Shown: positions 55,003 to 64,000 of the stretch, piece by piece
Position numbering within the stretch: position 1 is the stretch's first letter
Layout of the letters: every line of letters begins with the position of its first letter
Assembly (NCBI RefSeq): GCF_029203285.1
Contig: NZ_CP115669.1
Coordinates: 3,596,001-3,660,000, forward strand
Direction: 5' to 3'
DNA from: Pseudomonas sp. PSE14
Lineage (GTDB): Bacteria; Pseudomonadota; Gammaproteobacteria; Pseudomonadales; Pseudomonadaceae
Length of the DNA stretch: 64,000 nucleotides
Translations under genes and position numbers: made by a program
Notes under the pieces: model-generated
The model's database searches: none
Told to the model about the DNA's origin: nothing
Seen by the model: the letters and a program-made list of their open reading frames with translations, nothing else

Positions 55003-56070
55003 ATGTCGTTGACCGACCAGACCATCCGCTCCCGCGAAGGCGAAGAACTCGATGCCGCCGTGATCGACGGCTACCTCAAGGACCACATTCCGGGTCTGCA
55101 GGGCGCGCCGCGTGTCAGCCAGTTCCCCGGCGGCGCGTCGAACCTGACCTACCTGATCCAGTACGACAACCAGGAACTGGTCCTGCGTCGTCCGCCCTTC
55201 GGCAAGAAGGCCAAGTCGGCCCACGACATGGGCCGCGAGTACCGCATCCTCAACCAGCTCAAGGACGGTTTCCCCTACTGCCCCAAGGCATACGTCTACT
55301 GCACCGACGAATCAGTGATCGGCGCCGAGTTCTACGTCATGGAGCGGGTCAACGGCATCATCCTGCGCAGCGATCTGCCCAAGGAGCTGAACCTCGACGC
55401 CGACAAGACCACCGCGCTGTGCAAGAGCTTCATCGACAAGTTCGTCGACCTGCACAACGTCGATTACAACGCCTGCGGCCTGGGCGACCTAGGCAAGCCC
55501 GAGGGCTATGTGCAGCGTCAGATCGGCGGCTGGATCGATCGCTACGAGAAATCCCTGACCCCAGACGCGCCGGCCTGGGAACAGGTGAAGGTGTGGCTGC
55601 GCGAGAAGATGCCGGCCGACCACCACAAGCCGGGCATCGTGCACAACGACTACCGCTTCGACAACGTCATCCTCGACCCGAACAACCCGATGCAGATCAT
55701 CGGCGTGCTCGACTGGGAAATGACCACCATCGGCGACCCGCTGATGGACCTGGGCAACACCCTCGCCTACTGGATCCAGGCCGACGATCCGCAGCCAATG
55801 CAGATGCTGCGCCGCCAGCCCAGCCACGAGCCGGGCATGCTGACCCGCCAGCAGTTCGCCGACTACTACGCCGAGCGCGCCGGCATCCAGATCGACAACC
55901 TCGACTACTACTACACCTACGGCCTGTTCCGCCTGGCCGGCATCATGCAGCAGATCTACTACCGCTTCTTCCACGGCCAGACCCAGGACAAGCGCTTCGC
56001 CACCTTCATCCACGCCAACAAGCTGCTGGAGCAGGTGAGCCTGCAGGTCATCGGCAAGTCCCGCCTGTAA
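55003..56070 (+). CDS. phosphotransferase family protein (ACAD10/11 N-domain-like)
   Basis: This encodes 355 residues from ATG 55003, with GAAGGGA upstream. The APH/choline-kinase fold is clear: FPGGASNLTYLIQYDNQELV (nucleotide loop), a Lys/Arg strand LVLRRPPFGK, GAEFYVMERVNGIIL, the catalytic loop VHNDYRFDNVILDP and the metal Asp in VLDWEMTTIGDPLMDLG. This subgroup is related to the kinase domain of ACAD10/11, which acts on 4-hydroxyacyl-CoAs. The downstream SDR gene (29 nt) fits an acyl-CoA catabolic role. Confidence 0.9.
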   Translation: MSLTDQTIRSREGEELDAAVIDGYLKDHIPGLQGAPRVSQFPGGASNLTYLIQYDNQELVLRRPPFGKKAKSAHDMGREYRILNQLKDGFPYCPKAYVYCTDESVIGAEFYVMERVNGIILRSDLPKELNLDADKTTALCKSFIDKFVDLHNVDYNACGLGDLGKPEGYVQRQIGGWIDRYEKSLTPDAPAWEQVKVWLREKMPADHHKPGIVHNDYRFDNVILDPNNPMQIIGVLDWEMTTIGDPLMDLGNTLAYWIQADDPQPMQMLRRQPSHEPGMLTRQQFADYYAERAGIQIDNLDYYYTYGLFRLAGIMQQIYYRFFHGQTQDKRFATFIHANKLLEQVSLQVIGKSRL

Positions 56071-56098
56071 CACGGCGCCATAGAACAAGGAGAACCCC

Positions 56099-56866
56099 AT
56101 GTCCAAGACCCAACTGTTCGACCTCGACGGCAAGATCGCCTTCGTTTCCGGCGCCAGCCGCGGCATCGGCGAGGCCATCGCCAAGCTGCTGGCCCAGCAG
56201 GGTGCCCACGTGATCGTCTCCAGCCGCAAGATCGATGGCTGCCAGGCCGTGGCCGACGAGATCATCGCCGCGGGCGGCAAGGCCACCGCGATTGCCTGCC
56301 ACATCGGCGAGATGGAGCAGATCCAGAGCGTCTTCGCGCAGATCCGCGAGCAGTTCGGCCGCCTGGATATCCTGGTCAACAACGCCGCCACCAACCCGCA
56401 GTTCTGCAACGTGCTGGACACCGACCTGTCGGCCTTCCAGAAGACCGTCGACGTGAACATCCGCGGCTACTACTTCATGTCCATCGAAGGCGGCAAGCTG
56501 ATGAAGGCCAACGGCGGCGGCAGCATCATCAACGTCGCCTCCGTCAACGGCGTCACTCCGGGCGAGTTCCAGGGCATCTACTCGGTGACCAAGGCCGCGG
56601 TGATCAGCATGACCAAGGTCTTCGCCAAGGAGTGCGCGCAGTTCGGCATCCGCTGCAACGCCCTGCTGCCGGGCCTGACCGACACCAAGTTCGCCTCGGC
56701 ACTGGTGAGCAACGACGCCATCCGCAACGTCGCCCTGCAGCGCATCCCGCTCAAGCGCGTGGCCGACCCGAGCGAAATGGCCGGCGCCGTGCTCTACCTC
56801 GCCAGCGATGCGTCCAGCTACACCACCGGTGTGACGCTGAACGTGGACGGCGGTTTCCTTGCTTAA
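56099..56866 (+). CDS. short-chain dehydrogenase/reductase
   Basis: This encodes 255 residues with AAGGAG upstream. Classical SDR motifs are the cofactor loop SGASRGIGEAIAKLL, a post-beta2 Arg in VIVSSRKIDG (NADP preference possible), LVNNAATNP, the catalytic Ser in INVASVNG, and YSVTKAA (Tyr-x3-Lys). The C-terminal block ends TTGVTLNVDGGFLA. It is of the FabG-like group. It probably acts with the phosphotransferase encoded upstream on a hydroxyacyl substrate. Confidence 0.92.
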   Translation: MSKTQLFDLDGKIAFVSGASRGIGEAIAKLLAQQGAHVIVSSRKIDGCQAVADEIIAAGGKATAIACHIGEMEQIQSVFAQIREQFGRLDILVNNAATNPQFCNVLDTDLSAFQKTVDVNIRGYYFMSIEGGKLMKANGGGSIINVASVNGVTPGEFQGIYSVTKAAVISMTKVFAKECAQFGIRCNALLPGLTDTKFASALVSNDAIRNVALQRIPLKRVADPSEMAGAVLYLASDASSYTTGVTLNVDGGFLA

Positions 56867-56883
56867 GCGTTAGCGCGGACACG

Positions 56884-56913
56884 AAAAAAGGGAGCCGATC
56901 GGCTCCCTTTTTT
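56884..56913. terminator. bidirectional rho-independent terminator
   Basis: A near-perfect palindrome, AAAAAAGGGAGCCGA/TCGGCTCCCTTTTTT, stands between the SDR gene and the convergent gene at 57007-57651. Confidence 0.93.
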
Positions 56914-56920
56914 GCTCTTT

Positions 56921-56996
56921 GTAGGAGCGAGCTTGCTCGCGAACCGCACCTGAGGGCTTCAGTGTGAAGCGGGCTCGCGAGCAAGCTCGCTCCTAC
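56921..56996. repeat. REP pair (Pseudomonas REP/BIME)
   Basis: GTAGGAGCGAGCTTGCTCGC at 56921-56940 faces GCTCGCGAGCAAGCTCGC..CTAC ending at 56996. Confidence 0.9.
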
Positions 56997-57006
56997 AGAA
57001 AAGCAG

Positions 57007-57651
57007 TCACTGCCAATCCTTCAGCGCTTGGTTCGCCGCCGGGTTCATCGGCTCGGCGGTCAGCCCGCCCGGTCCGTAGCGCACCGCGAACACCGCCTGG
57101 TCGGCCATCGGCAGGTAGTTCACCCGCCCTGCCCTGGGCACGAACGTCAGCAGGTCATGCTGGCCGTCGCGCAGCCAGCGCCAGAGATCGATGCCAAACG
57201 CGTCCGCAACCAGCGATACCTTGCGCCCCTGCGCCTGCTGTTCGACCGCCAGGAAGCGACCGCTGAGGTCCTGCAGGCGATACCCCGGCGCCAGGCCGAT
57301 CAGCCGCGCCAGCCCTTTCCACTCCAGCACGCGCGCATCCAGCTGCCAGAGATCGCCGGCCAGCTCCACGCGGCGCTCCTGGGCGCCTTCCAGCACCGTC
57401 ACCTCGAAATGCTGCGGGCTCAACTGCTTGAAGCCGAGGGTGGCCAACGGACGCTCCGGCGGCAGCGGGTCGTAGCTGCGCAAGTCCCAGGCCACCAGCC
57501 CTACCAGTGCGGCGAGCGCAATGAACGCAAGGCCCGCCATGCCGCGCAGCCAGCCGAGAAACCAGTGACGGTCGAACAGAATGCGAGCCGCCACCAGCAG
57601 GGCCAACAGCGCCACGAAGGCAATGACCCAGGCCAGACCGTCGTACTGCAT
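57007..57651 (-). CDS. membrane-anchored protein of unknown function
   Basis: This encodes 214 residues. Two N-terminal hydrophobic helices (LAWVIAFVALLALLVAARIL and GMAGLAFIALAALVGLVAWD) anchor a ~155-residue soluble domain that is probably periplasmic. The domain opens SYDPLPPERPLATLGFKQLS and holds beta-rich stretches (FEVTVLEGAQERRVELAG, LDARVLEWKGLARLIGLAPG). Relatives are common in Pseudomonas as hypothetical proteins. I cannot name a function. The divergent neighbour is a YfcA-like transporter. Confidence 0.7.
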   Translation of the reverse strand: MQYDGLAWVIAFVALLALLVAARILFDRHWFLGWLRGMAGLAFIALAALVGLVAWDLRSYDPLPPERPLATLGFKQLSPQHFEVTVLEGAQERRVELAGDLWQLDARVLEWKGLARLIGLAPGYRLQDLSGRFLAVEQQAQGRKVSLVADAFGIDLWRWLRDGQHDLLTFVPRAGRVNYLPMADQAVFAVRYGPGGLTAEPMNPAANQALKDWQ

Positions 57652-57810
57652 CGAATGATTTCCTTACACGTGGAATTGCCGGCATTATGCGCACCGCGTA
57701 CCTGCGCGGCCAGCCAGACCGTCGCAGCTTTCGGGCCCGTTAACGTTTCCCTGCCCCCACTCCTCACAAGGGAGTGGCGCCACGAGCCCCCCCCGATCAA
57801 GGCCGATCCC

Positions 57811-58590
57811 ATGCCCTTCGAACTCGTCGTAGACCCCACTACCCTCGTCATCCTCGCCGGCGTCGCCTTCCTCGCTGGCTTCATCGATGCCATCGCCGGC
57901 GGCGGTGGTCTGCTGACCATCCCCGCCCTGCTCACCGCCGGCGTACCGCCACACCTGGCGCTGGGCACCAACAAGCTGAGTTCGACCTTCGGCGCCGCCG
58001 TCGCCAGCTACACCTTCTACCGCCGCAAGCTGTTCCACCCGCGCCAATGGCGCAACGGCATCATCGGCACCGCCATCGGCGCCGCGCTGGGCGCCTGGGC
58101 CGCGCACCTGATGCCGGCGGAATGGCTGAACCGCATGCTGCCGGTGGTGGTGTTCGGTTGCGGCCTGTACCTGCTGTTCGGCAAGACGCCGGAAGCACCG
58201 CTGGACGCCGACCCGAAGATCGCCCAGGGCCGCCAGTGGCCGCAAGGCCTGGGCCTGGGCTTCTACGACGGCGTCGCCGGCCCCGGCACCGGCGCCTTCT
58301 GGACCGTCAGCACCCTGCTGATGTACCCGTTGGACCTGGTGCGCGCCAGCGGTGTGGCGCGCAGCATGAACTTCGTCAGCAACGTCCTCGCCCTGGCGGT
58401 GTTCGTCGCCTCCGGCCAGGTGATCTGGGTGATGGGCCTGTGCATGGGCAGCGCCCTGATGATCGGCGCCTACTTCGGCGCGCGCACGGCGATTGGCGGC
58501 GGCGCCAGGTTCATTCGCCCGGTATTCATCCTGGTGGTGTTGGCATTGACCGTGCGCCTGGCCTGGCAGCACTGGTTCAACGCCGCGTGA
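57811..58590 (+). CDS. yfcA: TSUP family transporter, YfcA-like
   Basis: This encodes 259 residues from ATG 57811; the open frame upstream is antisense to the preceding gene. About eight hydrophobic helices are present. The family motif FLAGFIDAIAGGGGLLTIPA, then LALGTNKLSSTFGAAVASYT, and the second-half copy GFYDGVAGPGTGAFWTVSTL are the YfcA signature. The transported anion is unknown. Confidence 0.88.
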   Translation: MPFELVVDPTTLVILAGVAFLAGFIDAIAGGGGLLTIPALLTAGVPPHLALGTNKLSSTFGAAVASYTFYRRKLFHPRQWRNGIIGTAIGAALGAWAAHLMPAEWLNRMLPVVVFGCGLYLLFGKTPEAPLDADPKIAQGRQWPQGLGLGFYDGVAGPGTGAFWTVSTLLMYPLDLVRASGVARSMNFVSNVLALAVFVASGQVIWVMGLCMGSALMIGAYFGARTAIGGGARFIRPVFILVVLALTVRLAWQHWFNAA

Positions 58591-58606
58591 CGCGGCGCCT
58601 GAAACC

Positions 58607-59443
58607 TCAGGCGCCGGGCAGGACGGGATCGGGCCGACCGGCGCGGCGCGCCAGGTACAGCTCGATCAGGTAGCGTGCGATGGAACGCCCGGCCGGCAGA
58701 CGCGGCAGGTCATCGATATGGAACCAGCGCGCGTCCTCGATCTCGTCCGGTTGCATGACGATCTCGCCACTGGCGTACTCGGCGTGGTAGCCGAACATCA
58801 GTGAATGAGGGAACGGCCAGGGCTGGCTGCCGATGTAGCGGATGTTGGTGACCTCCACCCCGACCTCTTCGCGCACCTCGCGGGCAACGCAATGCTCGAC
58901 CGACTCGCCGGGCTCGACGAAGCCGGCCAGGGTGCTGTACACGCCGGGCACGAAACGCGGCGAACGCGCCAGCAGCAGCTCATCGCCACGGGTCACCAGC
59001 ACGATCATGCTCGGCGACAGCAGCGGGTAACGCTGGATGCCGCAGGCCTCGCACTGCATCGCGCGATCGCGGGGCATGCGCAGATTGGGCTGGCCGCAGC
59101 TGCCGCAGAAGCGATTCTGCCGCCACCAGATACCGATCTGGCTGGCGAAGCCGAGCATGGCGAAGATGTCTTCCTCGCCTTCCAGCATGAACTGGCGCAG
59201 GCCGATCCAGCTGGCGCCCTCCAGCGGGTCGGGACGGTCGATTTCCAGAAGGTAAACCGGCTCGCCATCGAAGTGGCCGACAGCATGCTCGGACAGCACC
59301 GACAGGTCCTGACGTTTGAGCCAGTCACGGGGGAACAGCACGCCATTGCTGTCGCCGAGGAATTGCTGCTGGCAATGGGCAACCGCCCAGCCACCTTGCG
59401 CTGTCGCCTCGAACAGCGCCGACTCCCAACGTCCGGTACGCAT
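58607..59443 (-). CDS. nudC: NAD+ diphosphatase / NADH pyrophosphatase NudC
   Basis: This encodes 278 residues. The four-Cys zinc site is [14 protein letters not shown] (~112-132). The Nudix box is [25 protein letters not shown] (~170-194; all catalytic Glu present). The NudC-specific [11 protein letters not shown] follows. The enzyme hydrolyses NADH and removes NAD caps from RNA. Its ATG shares one base with the stop of fimL (TGATG), so the two are translationally linked. Confidence 0.96.
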   Translation of the reverse strand: MRTGRWESALFEATAQGGWAVAHCQQQFLGDSNGVLFPRDWLKRQDLSVLSEHAVGHFDGEPVYLLEIDRPDPLEGASWIGLRQFMLEGEEDIFAMLGFASQIGIWWRQNRFCGSCGQPNLRMPRDRAMQCEACGIQRYPLLSPSMIVLVTRGDELLLARSPRFVPGVYSTLAGFVEPGESVEHCVAREVREEVGVEVTNIRYIGSQPWPFPHSLMFGYHAEYASGEIVMQPDEIEDARWFHIDDLPRLPAGRSIARYLIELYLARRAGRPDPVLPGA

Positions 59444-61116
59444 CAGGCGGCCACCGTCAGGCCGAGCGCCTTGACGCTCTCGCTGGCAACGTCCAGCACG
59501 TCGGGTTGTCCTTCCGGCCGCATCATGGCCCCACCCTCCAGGTAATACTCAAGGCCGGTCAGTGCGTCGGCCAGGGTTTCCAGCATCTGTTCGGACGGCA
59601 TCTGCGTCGTCTCGATCATCTGCTGTTGAATATAGTCGGCACAGGCGCCGACCAGCAGCGCCGCGCGCTCCTGGCCGAGGAACCAGAGCCCGCCGCGCAC
59701 CGCCTGCAGGCTGACGGGCACGTTGGCCAAGTGCAGCTTGTCGCCATTGGATTCGAGGTAGGCGGTAATCGCCCGCTTGGCCAAGGCAAGGCCGGCCTGG
59801 GCCTCGTCGATCACCACGATGCGGGCCTCGGCCAGCTGGTGTACGGCAAAGGACTCATCCTCGCCCAGCGGCACCGCACGCGCGCTCGGGCGCTCGCCGC
59901 GCTCCAGGTTCCCCGCCATGCTCTCGACATAGAGCAAGGTGTCGGCCAGCGCGTTGAGGGCGCCCGCGTCATCGGCCGCGGCCTTGCTCACCCACCCCGC
60001 CACCACCGTGTGCTGGTGCTGCAGGGCGATGGACGCCGAGTTCAGGCCGACCATGCCCAGGGTCTTGGCCAGCTTGCCCAGCTGGGTATGCAGGATGCCC
60101 AGCGCATCGGCCTGGGACACGCCGCGCTCGATCAGGTCGAGCTGGTCCTTGACCGCGGTGAGTTCCTCGCGGATCGCCGCCGACAGCGAACGCATCACCG
60201 ACTGGCCGGGACCGGACAGGCGCTGCGACTCATCTTCGAGCAGATGATCGGTGAACGGCAGCGGCGTCAGGCCGAATACCTGGCGCAGCTCGCTGGCACG
60301 CGGGCCGCGGGTGTCGGCCAGTGCGGTGAGATAGAGCAGTTCCTTGAGCATCTGGCGCGGCGTTTCGTATTGCGGATTGCCGATCAGTTGCTTTAGCTCG
60401 CGGTCCAAGCGGGCGAAGACCTGCTTGCGCGTCTTGCGCGGCAGCATCTGCGCATCCACCAGCGCCTCCAGCGCACCGGCGCCAACCCAGCACAGGCGGG
60501 TGCGCGAGGCACTGCCCAGCAGCAGGTCGAGCTTGGCCAGGGCGCGGCTCATCAGCTTCAGGCTGGGGTAGAGATTCTGTTCGCGGATCAGCCCGAGCAG
60601 GCCGACCTGGTACATCTGCCGCAGCCGGCGAACCTCGCGCTCCGAATCCTCCACCTGCGGCACGGTCACCGCGCGCAGCGGGCGCGGCAGGTCCAGTCGC
60701 GCACTGAAGAAGAAGCTTTCCGGCAAGGTCGGCTGGCCGGCGGCCTGGCGCACGTCGTTGATCGCCGGCAGCAGCAGCTCGGGGATTTCCTGGCGGTGCG
60801 CCTCGAGGTTCTCCAGGTAGCGGCGCAGCACGTAGAGCGCGTTGCCCAGCGCCGCCAACTGGCCGTCACGATCCTCGCCGACCCCGGCGGGAATGTCGTG
60901 GGCGAGGTTCAGCGCTTCCTGGGCCAGCAGCTCGGCGCCGGCCAGTTCGATCAGATTGAGGGTGCCGCGAATCTGGCTCAGACACTCGACCGAGTGTTGC
61001 AGCAGGTTGCCGTTCTGACGCTCGGCGATGAAGTGCTCGAGATTCTGCTCGGCCTCCTCCATCGTGGCGAACAATTCGTCGCGAACCAGACTGAGGGACG
61101 TGGCTCCGGTAACCAT
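59443..61116 (-). CDS. fimL: FimL, ChpA-like scaffold for type IV pilus/cAMP signalling
   Basis: This encodes 557 residues, about the length of P. aeruginosa FimL (PA1822), with nudC following as I recall from PAO1. It resembles the N-terminal part of the ChpA/PilL chemosensor: helical bundles such as [20 protein letters not shown] and [20 protein letters not shown], with Hpt-like pieces but no phospho-accepting H-x3-G signature or kinase core. FimL promotes twitching and virulence by raising cAMP through CyaB and so Vfr activity. This links to the Vfr-like site and c-di-GMP riboswitch found elsewhere in the window. Confidence 0.88.
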   Translation of the reverse strand: MVTGATSLSLVRDELFATMEEAEQNLEHFIAERQNGNLLQHSVECLSQIRGTLNLIELAGAELLAQEALNLAHDIPAGVGEDRDGQLAALGNALYVLRRYLENLEAHRQEIPELLLPAINDVRQAAGQPTLPESFFFSARLDLPRPLRAVTVPQVEDSEREVRRLRQMYQVGLLGLIREQNLYPSLKLMSRALAKLDLLLGSASRTRLCWVGAGALEALVDAQMLPRKTRKQVFARLDRELKQLIGNPQYETPRQMLKELLYLTALADTRGPRASELRQVFGLTPLPFTDHLLEDESQRLSGPGQSVMRSLSAAIREELTAVKDQLDLIERGVSQADALGILHTQLGKLAKTLGMVGLNSASIALQHQHTVVAGWVSKAAADDAGALNALADTLLYVESMAGNLERGERPSARAVPLGEDESFAVHQLAEARIVVIDEAQAGLALAKRAITAYLESNGDKLHLANVPVSLQAVRGGLWFLGQERAALLVGACADYIQQQMIETTQMPSEQMLETLADALTGLEYYLEGGAMMRPEGQPDVLDVASESVKALGLTVAA

Positions 61117-61158
61117 CGGCCTAGTGCGCCTCCTGCGCGCAAGAAGAGTGGATGGGCA

Positions 61159-61971
61159 TCAATCGGCGAACTCGGGGGTCTTCTTGCTCATGTGCGCCAT
61201 CATGGCGGCCTGCAGGTCGGCGGACTGCAGCATGGCGGCGTTCCAGGTGGCGATGTATTCCAGGCCGTCCTCGACGCTATGGTCACGGGCGTAGCTGATC
61301 ATTTCCTTGGTGCCGCGAATGGCGATCGGCGACTTGGCGGCGATCTGCCGGGCGATCTCCATCACCCCGTCCATCAGCGCGGAGTGGTCGGCGTAGACCT
61401 TGTTGACCAGGCCGATCTGCCGGGCTTCCTCAGCGTCGGCGTTGCGGCCGGTGTAGGCCAGCTCGCGCATGATGCCGTCGCCGATCAGGCGCGGCAGGCG
61501 TTGCAGGGTGCCGACATCGGCGGCCATACCCATGTCGATTTCCTTGATGGAGAACTGCGCATCGCTGCTGCAATAGCGCATGTCGCAGGCCGAAACCAGA
61601 TCGATGGCGCCGCCGATGCAGTAGCCCTGGATCGCGGCGAGCACCGGCTTGCTGCACTTGTCCACGGCGGTGAACGAGCCTTGCAGCTGAAGGATGGTCT
61701 TGCGCAATGCGCGGGCATTGCGGCCTACGTCCTTGCCCAGGTGGCTGGCAGCCTGGGCAAGCAGGGCGAGGTCGATGCCGGCGGAGAAGTGCTTGCCGGC
61801 GCCGCTCAGGACCACCACGCGAACTTCATCGGTGTCGTCCGCCCACTGGAAGATTTCGATGATCTCCTTCCAGAAGTCGGCGTTCATGGCATTGAGTTTT
61901 TCCGGACGATTGATCTGCACATGGGCGATCTTGTCCGCCAGTTCGACGCGGAATGCTTTGTACTCGGTCAC
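61159..61971 (-). CDS. crotonase-family dienoyl-CoA isomerase
   Basis: This encodes 270 residues. Crotonase-fold landmarks are HVQINRPEKLNAMNADFW, GKHFSAGIDLALL (oxyanion loop), and AIQGYCIGGAIDLVSACDMR. The segment KEIDMGMAADVGTLQRLPRL is characteristic of delta3,5-delta2,4-dienoyl-CoA isomerases (ECH1 type), with the catalytic Asp in MAADVG. It would help oxidise unsaturated fatty acids. It lies upstream of fimL on the same strand with a 42-nt gap. Confidence 0.9.
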   Translation of the reverse strand: MTEYKAFRVELADKIAHVQINRPEKLNAMNADFWKEIIEIFQWADDTDEVRVVVLSGAGKHFSAGIDLALLAQAASHLGKDVGRNARALRKTILQLQGSFTAVDKCSKPVLAAIQGYCIGGAIDLVSACDMRYCSSDAQFSIKEIDMGMAADVGTLQRLPRLIGDGIMRELAYTGRNADAEEARQIGLVNKVYADHSALMDGVMEIARQIAAKSPIAIRGTKEMISYARDHSVEDGLEYIATWNAAMLQSADLQAAMMAHMSKKTPEFAD

Positions 61972-62206
61972 GGGATGTCCTCGGGATGCCCTGCTTCACG
62001 TCCGGGGCGGCTGGCCGCCGCAAGAGCCCGGGCCAACTGTTCTTGTAAGTGTCGGAAACAGATGTCGGAAATCGCGTCACTATAACAAGGCAAGACCAAA
62101 AGTCGATGCCGTGGTCTGTGACACAGGCCACGGCATCGGGCTCGAGTTGGCTTGCAAAACCGCCATCAAGTACTTGATCTGACGGGATCGTGCCGGAGGC
62201 GACTAT

Positions 62207-63550
62207 TCAGTCGCCAACCGCCAGCGGCAACCCCTGGGCGCGGTTGCGGTACTGCCGCCAGGTGTACATCGGGATACCGGCCATGAACACCAGGAAGCCC
62301 CAGAAGATCGCCTGCTCGCCGGTGCCGTACAGCGCCCACAGCGAGTAGAGGAAGCCCAGGCAACCGATCGCCAGCACCTGCGGACGCGAGCGCGGCGAGA
62401 AGGACTCCGGCTTCACCGCCAGCAGTTGCAGCAGCGCCGCGGTGCAGAAGGCATAGGGCACGACGCCGGTCATGGTGCCGAGCAGGATGATGACGTTGAA
62501 CACCTCCACCAGCTCGCCGTGACCGTCGACCATCACCAGCGCGGTGACCAGCAGGCCCGAGGCCAGCAGGCCGTTGGCCGGAGCGCCATTCTTGTTGAGC
62601 TTGCCGAGGGACTCCGGGAACAGGCCGTCGCGGGCCGGCGCCACCGGGATCTGCCCCTGCAGCAGCACCCAGCCGTTGAGCGCGCCAAGGCAGGCGATCA
62701 CCGCACCCGCCGCCACCAGGTAGTAACCCCAGTCGCCCAGCAGAATGCGCGCGGCATCGGCGAACGGCGAGGTGGACTTGGCCAGCACTTCCGGCGGCAT
62801 CAGCCCCTGCACGGCGGTGATCGACAGGATGTACACCGCCGCAGCCGCCAACGTGCCGAACAGCGTGGCGCGGGGAATGGTCTTCTTCGGGTCGCGCACG
62901 TCGTCCGCCGGCACGGTGGCCGACTCCAGGCCGATGAACGACCAGAGCGTCAGCGCCGCCGTGGTGGCGATGGCCTGGGCGTAGCCCATGTTCGGCAGCT
63001 CGCTGGGCGCGGGAATGGTCAGGTAATCGGGATTGAAGTGGAACCAGCCGAGAATGCCCACCAGCAGCAGCGGAATCAGCTTGAGCGCGGTGAGCAGGTT
63101 CTGCACCACCGCGAACGCGGTGATCCCGCGCAGGTTGATCAGCGTGCACAGCCAGATGGCGCCAATGGCGGTGGCGACCATCAGCAGCGGGTCGGCCAGC
63201 ACCGGGATGAACACCCGCAGGTAGCCCACCAGTGTCACGGCGATGGCCGCGTTGCCGATCCAGGCGGCCTTCCAGTAGGTCCAGGCGCACAGATAGCCGG
63301 CGAAACTGCCGAAGCCGTCGCGGGTATAGGCATAGGGACCGCCGGCCCCGGGATTCAGGCGCGCCAGCCGGGCAAAGGTGAAGGCCAGCAGGACCGCCCC
63401 GGTGGTCGACACCAGCCAGCCGAACAGGCTGAGCCCACCATACGCCGCGAGGCTCGACGGCAGCAGGAACACCCCTGAGCCGACCATGTTGCCCACCACC
63501 AGCGCGGTGCAACTCCAGAACCCCATGCTGCCCTTGTTCGCTCCCGCCAT
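62207..63550 (-). CDS. APC family amino-acid permease (AdiC/ArcD-like)
   Basis: This encodes 447 residues from ATG 63550, which sits 5 nt after AAGGAG; the GTG two codons upstream falls in that site. Twelve hydrophobic helices are present. The substrate-site helix 1 shows VVGNMVGSGVFLLPSSLAAY with the GSG turn, and helix 6 shows LWSFIGLESATVPADDV. These are typical of the basic amino-acid/polyamine antiporter group. The counterpart in P. aeruginosa (PA1819, from memory) lies by a lysine decarboxylase gene, suggesting lysine or cadaverine exchange, which cannot be checked here. Confidence 0.88.
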   Translation of the reverse strand: MAGANKGSMGFWSCTALVVGNMVGSGVFLLPSSLAAYGGLSLFGWLVSTTGAVLLAFTFARLARLNPGAGGPYAYTRDGFGSFAGYLCAWTYWKAAWIGNAAIAVTLVGYLRVFIPVLADPLLMVATAIGAIWLCTLINLRGITAFAVVQNLLTALKLIPLLLVGILGWFHFNPDYLTIPAPSELPNMGYAQAIATTAALTLWSFIGLESATVPADDVRDPKKTIPRATLFGTLAAAAVYILSITAVQGLMPPEVLAKSTSPFADAARILLGDWGYYLVAAGAVIACLGALNGWVLLQGQIPVAPARDGLFPESLGKLNKNGAPANGLLASGLLVTALVMVDGHGELVEVFNVIILLGTMTGVVPYAFCTAALLQLLAVKPESFSPRSRPQVLAIGCLGFLYSLWALYGTGEQAIFWGFLVFMAGIPMYTWRQYRNRAQGLPLAVGD

Positions 63551-63766
63551 CTGCACTCCTTAAAGTCTGCGGCTCTGTTCTATTGCTTCCAACCTGCCGT
63601 GCCGCTCATGGCGATGGCCTCCGGATTCGGACTCGAAGTTCCGATCTGCCCTACAGGGTAGACAGCACAGGGCCAAGGAGGAAACAGTTTCCGCCGCGAA
63701 TGTGCAAGCTTCGAGCGTTTTCCCGGAGCGAGATCAATCCACGCTGCGAAAATTCACCTCAGGTCG

Positions 63767-64000
63767 CTAGGCGGAGCCTGACTGGCGAGCACCGATGCCG
63801 AAGACCTGCTCGAACAGGTTGGCCGGCATCGGCTTGGCGAACAGGTAGCCCTGCCCCTCCGCACAGTGCTCGGCGCGCAGACGATCCCGCTGGGCCGACG
63901 TTTCAATGCCTTCGGCAATGGTCTCGAGGTCGAAGCTGCGGGCCATGTCGAGGATCGCCCGGATCACCGAGAGGTCCTGCTGGGATTCCAGCATGCCGAT
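63767..64000 (-). CDS. EAL-domain protein, C-terminal part only
   Basis: The frame runs in from the window end, so the gene's 5' part is missing. The visible 77 residues are the end of an EAL domain: AILDMARSFDLETIAEGIET (the late conserved Glu region), then EGQGYLFAKPMPANLFEQVF. EAL proteins degrade cyclic-di-GMP or act as receptors for it. The catalytic EAL motif and any sensor or GGDEF domains lie outside. Confidence 0.92.
   Translation of the reverse strand: MGMLESQQDLSVIRAILDMARSFDLETIAEGIETSAQRDRLRAEHCAEGQGYLFAKPMPANLFEQVFGIGARQSGSA

Overview
The window looks like chromosome of a Pseudomonas from the P. aeruginosa-related branch. It is GC-rich throughout and carries many copies of the Pseudomonas REP element (core GTAGGAGCGAGCTTGCTCGCGA). 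The gene order cti-nfuA, metH, cysI-DUF934, acuI, sohB, SCP2, phosphotransferase, SDR, nudC, fimL, dienoyl-CoA isomerase and amino-acid permease resembles, as I recall it, the PA1819-PA1847 stretch of P. aeruginosa PAO1 (PA1819 end at high coordinates here). No rRNA, tRNA, CRISPR array, insertion sequence or prophage was seen.

Layout. 1-6.5 kb: the end of a FAD oxidoreductase, then a haem-uptake unit (ECF sigma factor, anti-sigma factor and TonB-dependent haem receptor of the Hxu type) with a Fur-like box upstream, followed by a PigA/HemO-type haem oxygenase and a DUF454 membrane protein. 6.6-17.3 kb: small housekeeping and regulatory genes (YajD, a YhbW-like monooxygenase, an ArsC-like phosphatase, TetR, DUF1615 lipoprotein, EamA exporter with a divergent Lrp regulator), DNA polymerase II and MltA. 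17.3-22 kb: an AraC regulator divergent from an overlapping operon of a BASS-type transporter, a TSUP-type transporter and a D-aminoacylase-like amidohydrolase. 22-33 kb: two MFS transporters, a GlxA-type regulator, NfuA, Cti and MetH.

33.2-41.2 kb is the most unusual stretch. An AT-rich 0.7 kb region leads into a 46-codon gene for a double-glycine (GG) leader peptide, missed by ordinary gene finders. A terminator hairpin follows, then a complete type I secretion set: HlyD adaptor, ABC transporter with an apparently intact C39 peptidase domain, and TolC-type outer-membrane protein. A 305-residue protein of unknown function overlaps the end of the TolC gene. A solitary fimbrial-type tip adhesin follows. 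I read the unit as the production and export system of a small Cys/Lys/Pro-rich peptide.

41.5-44.2 kb holds a second notable system: a four-gene minus-strand operon (winged-helix-like protein, MglA-like small GTPase, two Roadblock/LC7 proteins). Its leader contains a well-conserved cyclic-di-GMP-I (GEMM) riboswitch aptamer, and a Vfr/CRP-like palindrome lies further upstream. This suggests a polarity, motility or surface-behaviour switch under both c-di-GMP and cAMP.

44.3-64 kb: a MATE transporter, small membrane proteins, sulfite reductase CysI with its DUF934 partner, a TetR regulator divergent from thioesterase and hydrolase genes, AcuI, SohB, an acyl-CoA/lipid-metabolism cluster (SCP2, phosphotransferase, SDR), NudC, FimL, a dienoyl-CoA isomerase, an amino-acid permease, and the tail of an EAL-domain gene cut by the window end.
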